A stretch of DNA of 11,017 bases from JAAXQD01 sp035529735 (lineage in GTDB: Bacteria; Desulfobacterota; Desulfobacteria; Desulfobacterales; UBA11574), in NCBI GenBank assembly GCA_035529735.1, contig DATKWE010000075.1, positions 1-11,017 on the forward strand, written 5' to 3'. Both the position numbers and the translations under genes were made by a program. Below, piece after piece: positions 1 through 6,440 of this stretch; position 1 is the first letter of the stretch, and the number at the start of each line of letters is the position of its first letter. The notes beneath the pieces were generated by a model. The model was not told the origin of the DNA, did no database searches, and saw only the letters and a list, made by a program, of their open reading frames with translations.

Positions 1-364
1 TGTCGAATTTCGCCATCATCCCTTCCAATCCCAACTAATATTGTACGACCTTGTATATTTTGACAAACACATCCTTTAAAGACGGATAACCCTCAAAAGA
101 AAAATGCATTTTTGCAATAAAATTTCTACATCTTGCTGTCAGGGAATCTTCGCATATGAGGAACTCAGGTCAGTTTTTGGTAAGATCGATGCTGGAGGTC
201 AATGAAGATCCTTCTATGCCTATCATAAATACTATATGATTTCAAGGCCTTATATGGCCGGCACTCTGGTGCTACATGGTGGCATTCAAACAAATGGGCT
301 CACCTCACTCTAAACTGCTGTATTTTGTTATAAACAGGGATCAGCTTTCAGGGTTCAGAGCCCA

Positions 365-650
365 GGTTTTTGGATTAGATTTCTGAATTCCTGACGTCTG
401 ATATCTGACTGCTGATATCTATTTCCTGTTTCCTATTTCCTGAATTCTCGAATTCTTACCTTCCTACCTTCTAACCTTCTGATCTCTGTCTTCTGACCTC
501 TGACTTCTGATATTTGTCCTCTGATCTCTATTGCCTGGTTCCTGGTTTTTGGATTATATTCCTGAATTCTTACCTTCCTACCTTCTAACCTTCTAACCTT
601 CTGATCCCTCTTTCCTATTTCCTATTTTCTATCTCCTGGTTCATGGTTCT
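365..650. repeat. Degenerate T/C-rich low-complexity repeat tract
   Basis: The plus strand is strongly pyrimidine-rich and built from variants of CTGATATCTGAC, CCTTCTAACCTTCTGA and TTTCCTATTTCC. A 31-base word occurs twice without change, at 450-480 and 564-594; the second copy is followed by one extra AACCTTCT unit. A second shared word, GGTTTTTGGATTA, sits at 365 and 544, each followed by a TCTGAATTC or CCTGAATTC variant. This gives a rough higher-order period of 114 to 180 bases. CTGATATCT is also repeated at 398-406 and 412-420. It is non-coding in all frames. Such tracts are probably expanded by slippage or recombination; I do not assign a function. Confidence 0.75.
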
Positions 651-791
651 TGGAGACACTGTGGCGGAAACGTAAAGCCGACCCCCCTTATATCCCCCAT
701 TTCTACCCCTTTTTAGGGGATGTGCCGCCCATCAAAATTTACTAATGTGCCAATGACAGGGAATAATTTCCAAACAAATGCTCCAGATCCC

Positions 792-812
792 GTTATTTAG
801 AAAAGAAATAAC
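792..812. repeat. Perfect 7-bp inverted repeat upstream of the 843/940 genes
   Basis: GTTATTT (792-798) and AAATAAC (806-812) are exact reverse complements separated by 7 bases. The repeat lies about 20 bases before a very good ribosome binding site. It could be an operator half-site pair or a short 5'-leader hairpin. The arms are AT-rich, so as an RNA stem it would be weak. No matching regulator is visible in the window. Confidence 0.4.
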
Positions 813-842
813 CAAACTTAAACGAAAACAAGGAGGGAAATT

Positions 843-890
843 ATGGCAAAGGATTATTTGAAGGTAGTGTTTATTTTAGGGTTGAATTAA
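843..890 (+). CDS. Possible 15-residue leader peptide or gene remnant
   Basis: A short reading frame (MAKDYLKVVFILGLN, then TAA) is preceded by AGGAGG at 831-836, six bases before the ATG. This ribosome binding site is as good as any in the window. The frame ends 49 bases before the ATG of the signal-peptide protein at 940. Two readings fit. It may be a translated leader peptide that couples or controls expression of the downstream gene. It may instead be the surviving start of a decayed gene. The sequence is hydrophobic in its second half but too short to be called a membrane segment. No family is recognised and translation is inferred from the ribosome binding site alone. Confidence 0.35.
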   Translation: MAKDYLKVVFILGLN

Positions 891-939
891 CCCCGGTTCA
901 ATAAACGATTCCATTATCCATTTTATAGGGAGGTTGAAA

Positions 940-1425
940 ATGAAAGCAAGAATTCGAATATTTCCGTTTCTTATCGTATTGGTTTCGGTGTTGACAGTTT
1001 TTAATGTTTCTTTGATGGCACAAGAAAAGCCCGCCGACAATATGGACATCGTTCGTGAAAAGATCCAGACGGACAAAAAGCTGTTTATTGCAGAGAATAT
1101 GAATCTTACGGAATCTGAGGCCAAAGTTTTCTGGCCGGTTTATGAGAATTATCAGAAAGATCTGAGCAAACTTGTCGATAAAGCCGTCAAACTGATCGAA
1201 AACTACGCCGCCAATTATGAGAGCATGACCGAGGAAGCGGCCAAAGAACTGATCAATGGGTATTTGGCCATCGAGGGAGAACGGGTGACGTTCATGAAAT
1301 CCTTTTTACCCAAATTCAGAAAAGTACTGCCTGAAAAGAAAGTGGCCCGGTATTACCAGCTGGAAAACAAGATCGATTCCGTAGTGAACTTCGGGTTGGC
1401 AAAGCAAATCCCCTTGGTCAAATAA
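940..1425 (+). CDS. Exported helical protein, Spy/CpxP-like appearance
   Basis: 161 residues. The ATG at 940 is chosen because AGGGAGG (927-933) lies six bases upstream; an in-frame TTG at 934 touches that site and cannot use it. The N-terminus is a typical Sec signal: MKARIRIF, a hydrophobic stretch to about residue 24, and a likely cleavage near LMA-QEK, so the mature protein should be periplasmic. The rest is predicted to be mostly helical and charged, with an LTESEAKVFWPVYENYQKDL segment and a later FLPKFRKVLPEKKVARYYQLENK segment. That pattern (Leu-Thr near a helix start, a long helix, then a 'lp-xkka-ryyqle' helix) is seen in uncharacterised periplasmic proteins related in layout to the Spy/CpxP stress chaperone group. 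Function is therefore only suggestive. It appears to be a single-gene unit, followed by two terminator-like hairpins. Confidence 0.8.
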   Translation: MKARIRIFPFLIVLVSVLTVFNVSLMAQEKPADNMDIVREKIQTDKKLFIAENMNLTESEAKVFWPVYENYQKDLSKLVDKAVKLIENYAANYESMTEEAAKELINGYLAIEGERVTFMKSFLPKFRKVLPEKKVARYYQLENKIDSVVNFGLAKQIPLVK

Positions 1426-1443
1426 GGACTGGCGCTGACAGAC

Positions 1444-1482
1444 ACCCCGAAAGTCGGATATCATCGATTTTCGGGGTTCTTC
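1444..1482 (+). terminator. Terminator-like hairpin after the exported protein gene
   Basis: ACCCCGAAA (1444-1452) pairs perfectly with TTTCGGGGT (1469-1477), giving a 9-bp stem with a 16-base loop. It begins 18 bases after the stop codon at 1423-1425 and is followed by a T/C-rich TCTTCCT rather than a clean T run. It is a probable factor-independent terminator of moderate strength. Confidence 0.6.
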
Positions 1483-1520
1483 CTGTCAAGATCCTGAAAA
1501 ATTTGGGATTTCCTTTTTCA

Positions 1521-1563
1521 ATAGGGGCAAATTCTTTTTTAGGAGTTTGCCCTTATCATTTTT
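1521..1563 (+). terminator. Second terminator-like hairpin
   Basis: ATAGGGGCAAA (1521-1531) pairs with TTTGCCCTTAT (1546-1556) over 11 positions with one G-U pair. The loop is 14 bases, and CATTTTTATG with a T run follows the stem. It lies 95 bases after the exported protein gene, so it may back up the first hairpin. Confidence 0.55.
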
Positions 1564-1671
1564 ATGATATATGTGTGGGCCACAAATTGACTTCCAGTTG
1601 GCCTTCTGGCAAGCGTACCCGTTATAACGCCGACTATTTAATATCTAATATTAGCCGGAAAAGAGAATTTG

Positions 1672-1968
1672 ATGAAAAGATTCAAGGTTAAACTCCATGG
1701 AGAGAATTTCCTCCTCAATCTTGTCGGTGAACTCAAAAAGTATGGGTTTTATGCCACAAGATTTGTAAGGGCAGAGAACCCACAAGAGGCTGAAAAAATT
1801 GCCATTATCTTAACGCATCAAAATCCTAATTTAAGGAATACCGTATTAAATGAAAATACGGATCGCCCGGCAATTAATTTGGAAGAAATAAAGGAAGTTG
1901 GCTTTCTAAAATTCTTTGCAAAAAAATCAACCACCGGCTTTACGTTTTATCCCGAAGATGAGGAATAG
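1672..1968 (+). CDS. Conserved-looking hypothetical protein, 98 residues
   Basis: The ATG at 1672 gives MKRFKVKLHGENF...; an in-frame TTG three bases upstream is less likely. The ribosome binding site is weak (GGAAAAGAG, about 8 bases away). The protein is soluble, with no signal peptide, membrane segment or cysteine. Visible segments are KVKLHGENFLLNL near the N-terminus, a GFYATRFVRAENPQEAEKIA segment with a probable helix, and an acidic C-terminus (PEDEE). I recall uncharacterised small proteins with a similar 'hGENFLLNLdGe...GFYxTRfVkAenPeeAe' pattern in several proteobacteria, but no function is known to me. It converges with the minus-strand operon ending at 2186, with 217 bases between. 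No clear terminator is seen after it. Confidence 0.75.
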   Translation: MKRFKVKLHGENFLLNLVGELKKYGFYATRFVRAENPQEAEKIAIILTHQNPNLRNTVLNENTDRPAINLEEIKEVGFLKFFAKKSTTGFTFYPEDEE

Positions 1969-2185
1969 GAAATTGTCCGCCGGATCAGCTTAAGCCCCTC
2001 AAGCACGTCAACAAAAGGTGTTTAATAAAGATTATCTCCAAAAAAGTGGGTGATTCTAAAAGGATTCAAGATGTCGGGGTCAGGGCTAACTGCTGAAAAA
2101 TTATAAGGAATTAAAGGGTTGGCAATATTGATAAAGAGGATGGGAGAAAAACAACTCCTGAATATTCAAGGTCCTTATATATAGT

Positions 2186-2719
2186 CTATCGCTCGATTCC
2201 GTCTCGAGCTTTGACGCCCCGGTCAAAATAATGTTTAACGGCCTTAACTTCGCTGACCAGGTCGGCAATTTCTATTAATTCTTCAGGTGCACGGCGGCCG
2301 GTTAGAACGACTTCCATATTTTCAGGTCGATCATTTAGAAGTTCAAGGACCTCCTTGGTTGTAATCAAATCGAACCAGACCGCCACATTGATTTCATCGA
2401 GGATGATAATGTCATATTGATTGGAAAGCATCGCCCTGCGCGCCCGTTCAAGACCCCGGTGACTTTGATCTATATGTTTCTGGGTTATTTCCTCCCGATG
2501 AACACATTCAGCGTCTCCATACTGCTCGATGGTAATATACGGGTGATCGCGTAACGCTGTCAGTTCGCCGTAGTGCTGTCCTTTCATGAACTGACCGATG
2601 TAGGTTTTCATCCCATACCCGGCGGCCCGTATTGCCATGCCTAAGGCTGCGGTTGTTTTACCCTTCCCGTCACCGGTATAGATTTGAATGTATCCTTTTT
2701 TATCTGTCTTTTTTTCCAT
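2186..2719 (-). CDS. cobO: Corrinoid (cob(I)alamin) adenosyltransferase, CobA/CobO/BtuR family
   Basis: 177 residues. This family transfers the adenosyl group of ATP to the cobalt of a reduced corrinoid, forming adenosylcobalamin or its precursors in the cytoplasm. Supporting motifs are the P-loop GDGKGKTT (residues 16-23), which in this family binds ATP in an unusual orientation, the Walker-B-like LDEIN near residue 109, VVLTGRRAP, and the C-terminal KHYFDRGVKARDGIE signature. The length is slightly short for the family because the N-terminal extension is small. No ribosome binding site is visible before the ATG, but the stop of the upstream Cys-rich gene is only 12 bases away, so translation is probably coupled. 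It is the last gene of the group. The closest alternative is a CobO-like ATPase with another substrate. Confidence 0.9.
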   Translation of the reverse strand: MEKKTDKKGYIQIYTGDGKGKTTAALGMAIRAAGYGMKTYIGQFMKGQHYGELTALRDHPYITIEQYGDAECVHREEITQKHIDQSHRGLERARRAMLSNQYDIIILDEINVAVWFDLITTKEVLELLNDRPENMEVVLTGRRAPEELIEIADLVSEVKAVKHYFDRGVKARDGIER

Positions 2720-2731
2720 GTTACACAGGTT

Positions 2732-2947
2732 TTATGCTGACTTTTTATTTTTTGTGACGTCCCCGGGTTGTTGATCTTCGTCCCCGCCGGCCTTCCGTTT
2801 GTCCACAAAGGAAATGGGACAAGACGTACGGAATTTACAGTATATTTCAGGATCGCTGCATTTAAAACATTCCTCGCACAGATAGGTCGTATATTTCGAA
2901 CATACATAGCTGGTTTCTCTATCCGGATGATTACGGCATTTTTCCAT
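2732..2947 (-). CDS. Small Cys-rich, probably zinc-binding protein
   Basis: 71 residues from the ATG at 2947; an in-frame ATG at 2962 would add MELIG. I prefer 2947 because a GGAA lies 9 bases upstream, while nothing purine-rich precedes 2962; this choice is uncertain. Potential metal ligands crowd the first 43 residues: C4, H7, C16, C24, C27, C30, C37 and C43, with CRNH, CEECFKC and CKFRTSC segments. The opening C-x2-H and the later C-x2-C recall B-box-type zinc sites, so one or two zinc ions (or an Fe-S cluster) are plausible. The tail (51-71) is charged and probably disordered. It lies between the flavoprotein gene (39 bases upstream) and cobO, which suggests a partner or regulator of one of them. 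Function is unknown. Confidence 0.75.
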   Translation of the reverse strand: MEKCRNHPDRETSYVCSKYTTYLCEECFKCSDPEIYCKFRTSCPISFVDKRKAGGDEDQQPGDVTKNKKSA

Positions 2948-2986
2948 TCCAATGAGTTCCATTAACCGGTTTGTTAAAAAGCGACG

Positions 2987-4327
2987 CTAAATTCTTTTTA
3001 GGAGCTGATTTGCCGCAGTCAGGGTCGGGTCCCAGGTGGGGCCGAACGGCGGGGCATACGCCAGATCCGCTTGGCCGTATGCTTCAACGGTCATCTGATT
3101 GTGCAACGCGACGGCAGGCGCGTTAATTCTATGCGCAACACCTTCCTTGCCCACCATCTGGACGCCCAAAAGGCGTCCGGTCTTTTGATCACCGACCATC
3201 TGAACATGGATCACCGAAGCACCGGGATGGGCATGGGCCCGTGAACGGGTTTTTATAACAACCTTTGCCGGTTCAAAACCAGACTTTTTGGCCGCGTCCA
3301 GGGTCAGCCCGGTCCGCGCCACCTCCAAATCGAACACCTTAAACACCGCCGTACCGGCAACACCTGGAAGTTCAACCGCGTTGCCGCAAATGTTGTCGGC
3401 AGCCGCCCAGCCGGCTCGATTCGCCCTTAACGCCAGAGGGATCCATGTTTTTTTGCCGGTAACAACATGATAGGCATCCGCACAATCTCCGGCAGCATAT
3501 ATGCTTTCATCTGAAGTCTTGAGTTTTCTATCCACGGCAATCGCATCCTTTATGCCAAGATCAAGACCTGCCTCGGCGGCCAGTTCGCTATTCGGCTTTA
3601 TTCCAACGGCAACCAGCACCATATCCGCTTCGAGGGTGAGATCCGAACAGATTACTTTTAGCCTTCCGCCCTCGACATCAATCTTTTGAATTTTATAACC
3701 TGGATGCAGTTTCACCTGATTGGATTCCACTTCTTGTCTGACAACATCAGACAGTTCTGTGTCCATCCATGGCAGAAAGACCGGACCCGGTTTGACCATA
3801 TCGACGTCTATTGATCGGGCCCTGAGCGCTTCACACATTTCAAGAGCGATATATCCCATGCCGATAATAATTACTTTCTTAACATTGTTTGCTTTTATAA
3901 ATGCCTTTATTTTTCGACCGTCATCCAAACTTTTTAAAGCCATAACACCCGGGAGATCAAAACCGTCAAGATTGGGGACGATGGGAGATCCGCCGGTAGC
4001 AATGAGCAATTTATCATAGGAAAATTGAAACGCCTTTCCCTGAATAGATATTCCGGCAACCGTCCTCCTCAGCGGATCGATCGATTCAACACAATGACCG
4101 GTCAACAGATGGATACCCTGTTTATCTCTGAAAACATCTGCCTGTCTGACCACCAGGTCATCTATTACCCGATCCGGATCCGCAATATTATACGGCATGC
4201 CGCAGGCACTGTAGGAAACATCCATGGTCTTTTCCAAAACAGTGACATCCAGATCCGGGTTGTTTCTCTTGGCCCTGCTGGCAGCGCTCATTCCGGCAGC
4301 ATCCCCGCCGATAATCAGAACTTTCAT
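2987..4327 (-). CDS. CoA-disulfide reductase / NADH oxidase-like flavoprotein
   Basis: 446 residues. The start at 4327 (MKVLIIGGDAAG) is chosen over an upstream in-frame ATG because AAGGGGG lies just before it and the dinucleotide-binding fold begins at once. Domains in order: FAD-binding GGDAAGMSAASRAKR (7-21); SYSACGMPY with the single redox cysteine C42, equivalent in position to the active Cys of CoA-disulfide reductases and NAD(P)H oxidases/persulfide reductases; the NAD(P)-binding GMGYIALEMCEAL in the middle; YAAGDCAD, which contacts FAD; and a C-terminal dimerisation domain ending LAYAPPFGPTWDP, with the conserved tyrosine region. The CxxxxC pair of glutathione-reductase-type enzymes is absent, so Cys-S-CoA or Cys-sulfenate chemistry is expected. 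Likely substrates are CoA disulfide, CoA persulfide or polysulfide, or O2; the sequence does not decide. It is the first gene of a three-gene unit. Confidence 0.9.
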   Translation of the reverse strand: MKVLIIGGDAAGMSAASRAKRNNPDLDVTVLEKTMDVSYSACGMPYNIADPDRVIDDLVVRQADVFRDKQGIHLLTGHCVESIDPLRRTVAGISIQGKAFQFSYDKLLIATGGSPIVPNLDGFDLPGVMALKSLDDGRKIKAFIKANNVKKVIIIGMGYIALEMCEALRARSIDVDMVKPGPVFLPWMDTELSDVVRQEVESNQVKLHPGYKIQKIDVEGGRLKVICSDLTLEADMVLVAVGIKPNSELAAEAGLDLGIKDAIAVDRKLKTSDESIYAAGDCADAYHVVTGKKTWIPLALRANRAGWAAADNICGNAVELPGVAGTAVFKVFDLEVARTGLTLDAAKKSGFEPAKVVIKTRSRAHAHPGASVIHVQMVGDQKTGRLLGVQMVGKEGVAHRINAPAVALHNQMTVEAYGQADLAYAPPFGPTWDPTLTAANQLLKRI

Positions 4328-4368
4328 AAACCCCCTTTTTATTACAAAACATCTCAAAAATATCGATA

Positions 4369-4396
4369 ATTATATCCACGTTAATCATCAAAACAA
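4369..4396 (-). promoter_or_regulatory. Candidate sigma-70 promoter for the flavoprotein unit
   Basis: On the minus strand a perfect TATAAT (-10, positions 4374-4369) lies 16 bases after TTGTTT (-35, 4396-4391, three of six consensus positions). Transcription would start near 4362, inside the palindrome TATCGATA (4361-4368), leaving a 5' leader of about 35 bases before the ATG at 4327. The region is AT-rich, so a chance match is possible. Confidence 0.4.
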
Positions 4397-4397
4397 A

Positions 4398-4454
4398 AAA
4401 TGTCCAATAAATTGCGCATCCTTCAACCACTGAACGAGGCAACCCTGGACATTT
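4398..4454 (-). terminator. Inverted repeat with T run, possible terminator of the upstream operon
   Basis: On the minus strand AAATGTCCA (4454-4446) and TGGACATTT (4406-4398) are perfect 9-base complements. The second arm runs directly into more T residues (TTTGTTTTG). It stands 125 bases after the stop of the last NifX gene (4579). The 39-base loop is long for a factor-independent terminator, and the T run overlaps the candidate -35 box of the next unit, so an operator or attenuator is an alternative. Confidence 0.4.
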
Positions 4455-4578
4455 CTCATGCTGAAGATATCTTTCTGTTAAAAAAACCGCAAACGCCGAA
4501 GCAAATCTTAGAATCATCCGGATGGGATTAACCCCGGGTCAAAGACATCAGGGCCGTGTCGAGCAATGAATTCCTCTT

Positions 4579-4938
4579 TTACCAGTGGCCTTCAGCATTT
4601 GCCCCATCTGCAAAAGATAATTCCCCTTCATTAAATGCTGCGACAGCATCTCTGACGGTGCCTTCAACATCGTTCATCACGTTTATTTTTGCGGCATCTA
4701 AAACCCTAAATGCTTTAGGTCCGCAGAACCCTGTCAGTAAAACTTCTGCGTCCCTTTCGCTCACCATACTGGCCGCCTGAATACCGGCGCCTTTGAGTGC
4801 ATTTGCATTTTCCTTGTTGTCCAAAACCTCATAATCAAGGGTTTTAGTGTCCACAATGAGAATATAAGCCGCCCGCCCGAAACGGGGGTCCATGGGCGAG
4901 TCAAGGTCCGTACCCTGGGATGTAACAGCTATTTTCAT
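4579..4938 (-). CDS. Dinitrogenase iron-molybdenum cofactor (NifX/ORP-type) protein
   Basis: 119 residues from the ATG at 4938 (MKIAVTSQG); the frame is open further upstream, but that extension is basic, overlaps the neighbouring gene and lacks the family sequence. The single DIM domain covers nearly the whole chain: the first strand KIAVTSQG, DPRFGRA (17-23), the IQAASMVSERDAEVLLTG segment, GFCGPKAF (70-77) and VEGTVRDAV. Family members hold metal-sulfur clusters non-covalently: NifX and NafY bind FeMo-co precursors, and the orange protein ORP binds a Mo-Cu sulfide cluster. C72 in GFCGPKAF is the only cysteine and a possible ligand. It lies 71 bases after another DIM gene and close behind two MinD/ferredoxin ATPases, as in the Desulfovibrio orp locus. 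The metal bound here is unknown. Confidence 0.88.
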   Translation of the reverse strand: MKIAVTSQGTDLDSPMDPRFGRAAYILIVDTKTLDYEVLDNKENANALKGAGIQAASMVSERDAEVLLTGFCGPKAFRVLDAAKINVMNDVEGTVRDAVAAFNEGELSFADGANAEGHW

Positions 4939-5009
4939 GGTTCCATTCCCCTTTTTTTCTGTGTCCTGTATTGACGAAGCATCTATAAATTCAGAGGATT
5001 CCCGTCGGC

Positions 5010-5396
5010 TTACCCGCCACTGTGTCCGCCGCCGCAAACCTGATCATCTGAAATAATCGGCAGTTTTCCTGCGATCAGGTCTTCCACCACCGGCCGTATT
5101 TCATGACGTGTGGCATCGTGATAAACATCGATGCCAACCTGTCTGAATCCCATGAGCGGGCGCATGCCGATACCGCCTACTATTAAAGCGTTCACATGGT
5201 GTTCCGCCAAGAAATTAACCGGGACCATACATCCTCCCTGAACATGTTCCTGGTTTGCTATGGTTGAAACCTCTTGAATCTTTCCTTCTTTCACGTCCAC
5301 CAGCGTAAACACATCGCAGTGACCAAAATGGCCCGATCTTTGACCGTCCAGTCCGCCTTTCTCTGTCGAGGGAATCGCAATTCTTCCGTTTTCCAT
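5010..5396 (-). CDS. DIM (NifX/ORP-type) protein with His/Cys-rich motifs
   Basis: 128 residues, one DIM domain. The start at 5396 has GGAG about 11 bases upstream. It differs from its neighbour: the loop equivalent to DPRFGR reads SGHFGHC (21-27); a second motif, HVQGGCM (51-57), sits in mid-domain; and the C-terminus ends CGGGHSGG (121-128). With H23, H26, C27, H51, C56 and C121 it has a richer set of possible metal ligands than the 119-residue protein. The SHFGHC motif in the C-terminal domain of the Mrp fusion at 9298 is close to this one. Those two may therefore share a cluster type, while the 119-residue protein and the partial protein at the right edge share CGPKA. It is 36 bases after the MinD/ferredoxin gene and probably co-transcribed. 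Confidence 0.88.
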   Translation of the reverse strand: MENGRIAIPSTEKGGLDGQRSGHFGHCDVFTLVDVKEGKIQEVSTIANQEHVQGGCMVPVNFLAEHHVNALIVGGIGMRPLMGFRQVGIDVYHDATRHEIRPVVEDLIAGKLPIISDDQVCGGGHSGG

Positions 5397-5432
5397 AATA
5401 CAAAATTCTCCTTTGTTTTATTTATAATGACC

Positions 5433-6323
5433 TTATAACAAAACATCTCCTTTTCCATTCATTGCAGGAAATTCAATGATGTTAGCCCATATCCGTTCGA
5501 CTGCCTGACCGATTTTTGATCCTGTTTTGGTTTCAAAGATGGTTTTCCCTTGCACCATCGATTCTGTAAAAACAGGATCAAAAGGAATCCGCCCCACAAA
5601 CGCCAAATTTTTCTCTTCTGCCAGTTTTTCGATGGCGTGTGTCTGTTCAGGATTCAGATCGAACTTATTGACACACACCATTCCAGGGACCTTAAAATGG
5701 GCGGCCAGTTGTGCCACCCGCTCCATATCGTGCAACCCTGAGACTGTGGGTTCAGTGACGATCAGCAAGGCTGTGGCACCCCCTATGGACGCAATAACCG
5801 GGCAACCGATACCCGGCGGTCCGTCGGTTAAAAGCAGATCCAATTTATTCTTTTCAGCAAGTTTTTTGGCCTCCTGCCGAACAAGGGTTACCAGTTTGCC
5901 GGAATTCTCTTCGGCAATGCCCAGTCTGGCATGAACCATGGGGCCGAAACGGGTGTCTGAAATAAACCATTCCCCGCAGGTCTTCACCGGAAAGTCGATG
6001 GCCTGCTCGGGACAAAAATCGACACAAACGCCACATCCTTCACATTCGATGAGATCGACTTTGAACGCTTCATTGATGGCGTCAAAACGGCACAGATCCC
6101 TGCAAAGACCGCATTCGGTGCATTTATCCGGATGAATAACCGCAGTACTGCCGCCACGAAAATCGTGGCGTTCTTTTATTTCCGGGTCCGTGAGCAGATG
6201 AAGATCGGCAGCATCCACATCCGAGTCACAAAGAACTTTGTTTTCGGCCAATGATGCAAAGGCTGCCATCAGGCTGGTTTTGCCGGTACCGCCTTTGCCG
6301 CTTATCACCACCAACTCTTTCAC
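5433..6323 (-). CDS. MinD-superfamily P-loop ATPase with inserted ferredoxin domain (second copy)
   Basis: 296 residues, GTG start; GGGAG lies about 10 bases upstream (near 6334-6339). The deviant Walker A SGKGGTGKTS is at 8-17, with the signature lysine K10 that acts across a dimer in MinD/NifH-type ATPases. DSDVDAAD follows (33-40), and DGPPGIGCP (167-175) is the Walker B/switch region. Two [4Fe-4S] motifs are inserted between them: C68-x2-C-x2-C-x3-C78 and C94-x2-C-x2-C-x3-C104. In the first motif the usual proline after the last Cys is replaced by Arg (CRF). Proteins of this layout are the DVU2103/DVU2104 pair of the Desulfovibrio orp operons and presumably couple ATP hydrolysis to electron or cluster transfer. 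It follows a paralogue of the same layout after 117 bases that contain an inverted repeat. Confidence 0.92.
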   Translation of the reverse strand: MKELVVISGKGGTGKTSLMAAFASLAENKVLCDSDVDAADLHLLTDPEIKERHDFRGGSTAVIHPDKCTECGLCRDLCRFDAINEAFKVDLIECEGCGVCVDFCPEQAIDFPVKTCGEWFISDTRFGPMVHARLGIAEENSGKLVTLVRQEAKKLAEKNKLDLLLTDGPPGIGCPVIASIGGATALLIVTEPTVSGLHDMERVAQLAAHFKVPGMVCVNKFDLNPEQTHAIEKLAEEKNLAFVGRIPFDPVFTESMVQGKTIFETKTGSKIGQAVERIWANIIEFPAMNGKGDVLL

Positions 6324-6361
6324 TGAATTTTTTCTCCCTTACAACAATTCGTAATCGTTCC

Positions 6362-6423
6362 GCCACTAAGTCACGAAGAAAAAAATATTAAATAAATTCT
6401 TCGTGTCTTGAGGCCTTTGTGGC
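6362..6423. repeat. Composite inverted repeat between the two MinD/ferredoxin genes
   Basis: CACGAAGAA (6372-6380) and TTCTTCGTG (6397-6405) are perfect complements around a 16-base AT-rich loop. Outside them GCCACTAAG (6362-6370) matches CTTTGTGGC (6415-6423) at eight of nine positions. The right arm holds an extra CTTGAGGC. A run of seven A follows on the plus strand, so it does not act as a normal terminator for the minus-strand genes. The words 'cttcgtg...tttgtggc' resemble a dispersed intergenic repeat I recall from many bacterial genomes; copy number here cannot be tested. Confidence 0.6.
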
Positions 6424-6440
6424 AAAAAAATATTTCCGGT

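Larger units (their letters stand above)
1..842. other. Non-coding stretch before the first gene
   Basis: No reading frame here has a plausible length, start and ribosome binding site together. The first 300 bases show nothing I can name: scattered stops in all frames and a few short AT-rich inverted repeats. Positions about 365-650 are a degenerate T/C-rich repeat tract (separate entry). Positions 661-730 are C-rich, with a short CCCCT/AGGGG hairpin (706-719) that lacks a following T run. The end of the stretch carries an inverted repeat (792-812) and the ribosome binding site of a tiny reading frame (831-836). A gene could lie just beyond the left edge, but there is too little sequence to claim one. 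Confidence 0.7.

Noticed and set aside
1..26. Possible minus-strand gene start (GGAAGGG then ATGATG) running off the left edge
   Set aside because: Only five or six codons are visible and the spacing is too tight for a confident call.
60..90. TTGACA box with GATAAC 19 bases on
   Set aside because: The spacing is long, the -10 is poor and no gene follows for more than 700 bases.
706..719. CCCCT/AGGGG hairpin as a terminator
   Set aside because: The stem is only five base pairs, no T run follows it, and no gene precedes it in the window.
1503..1691. 62-codon plus-strand reading frame
   Set aside because: It runs straight through the terminator-like hairpin at 1521-1556, has no ribosome binding site and overlaps the better-supported start at 1672.
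4188..4517. Minus-strand reading frame of 109 codons overlapping the flavoprotein start
   Set aside because: Its 3' half is the flavoprotein gene in another frame, and its 5' half covers the terminator and promoter region; it has no recognisable sequence.
4341..4578. Cobalamin riboswitch upstream of the unit that contains cobO
   Set aside because: I could not find the conserved B12-box and core elements; the region is also short.
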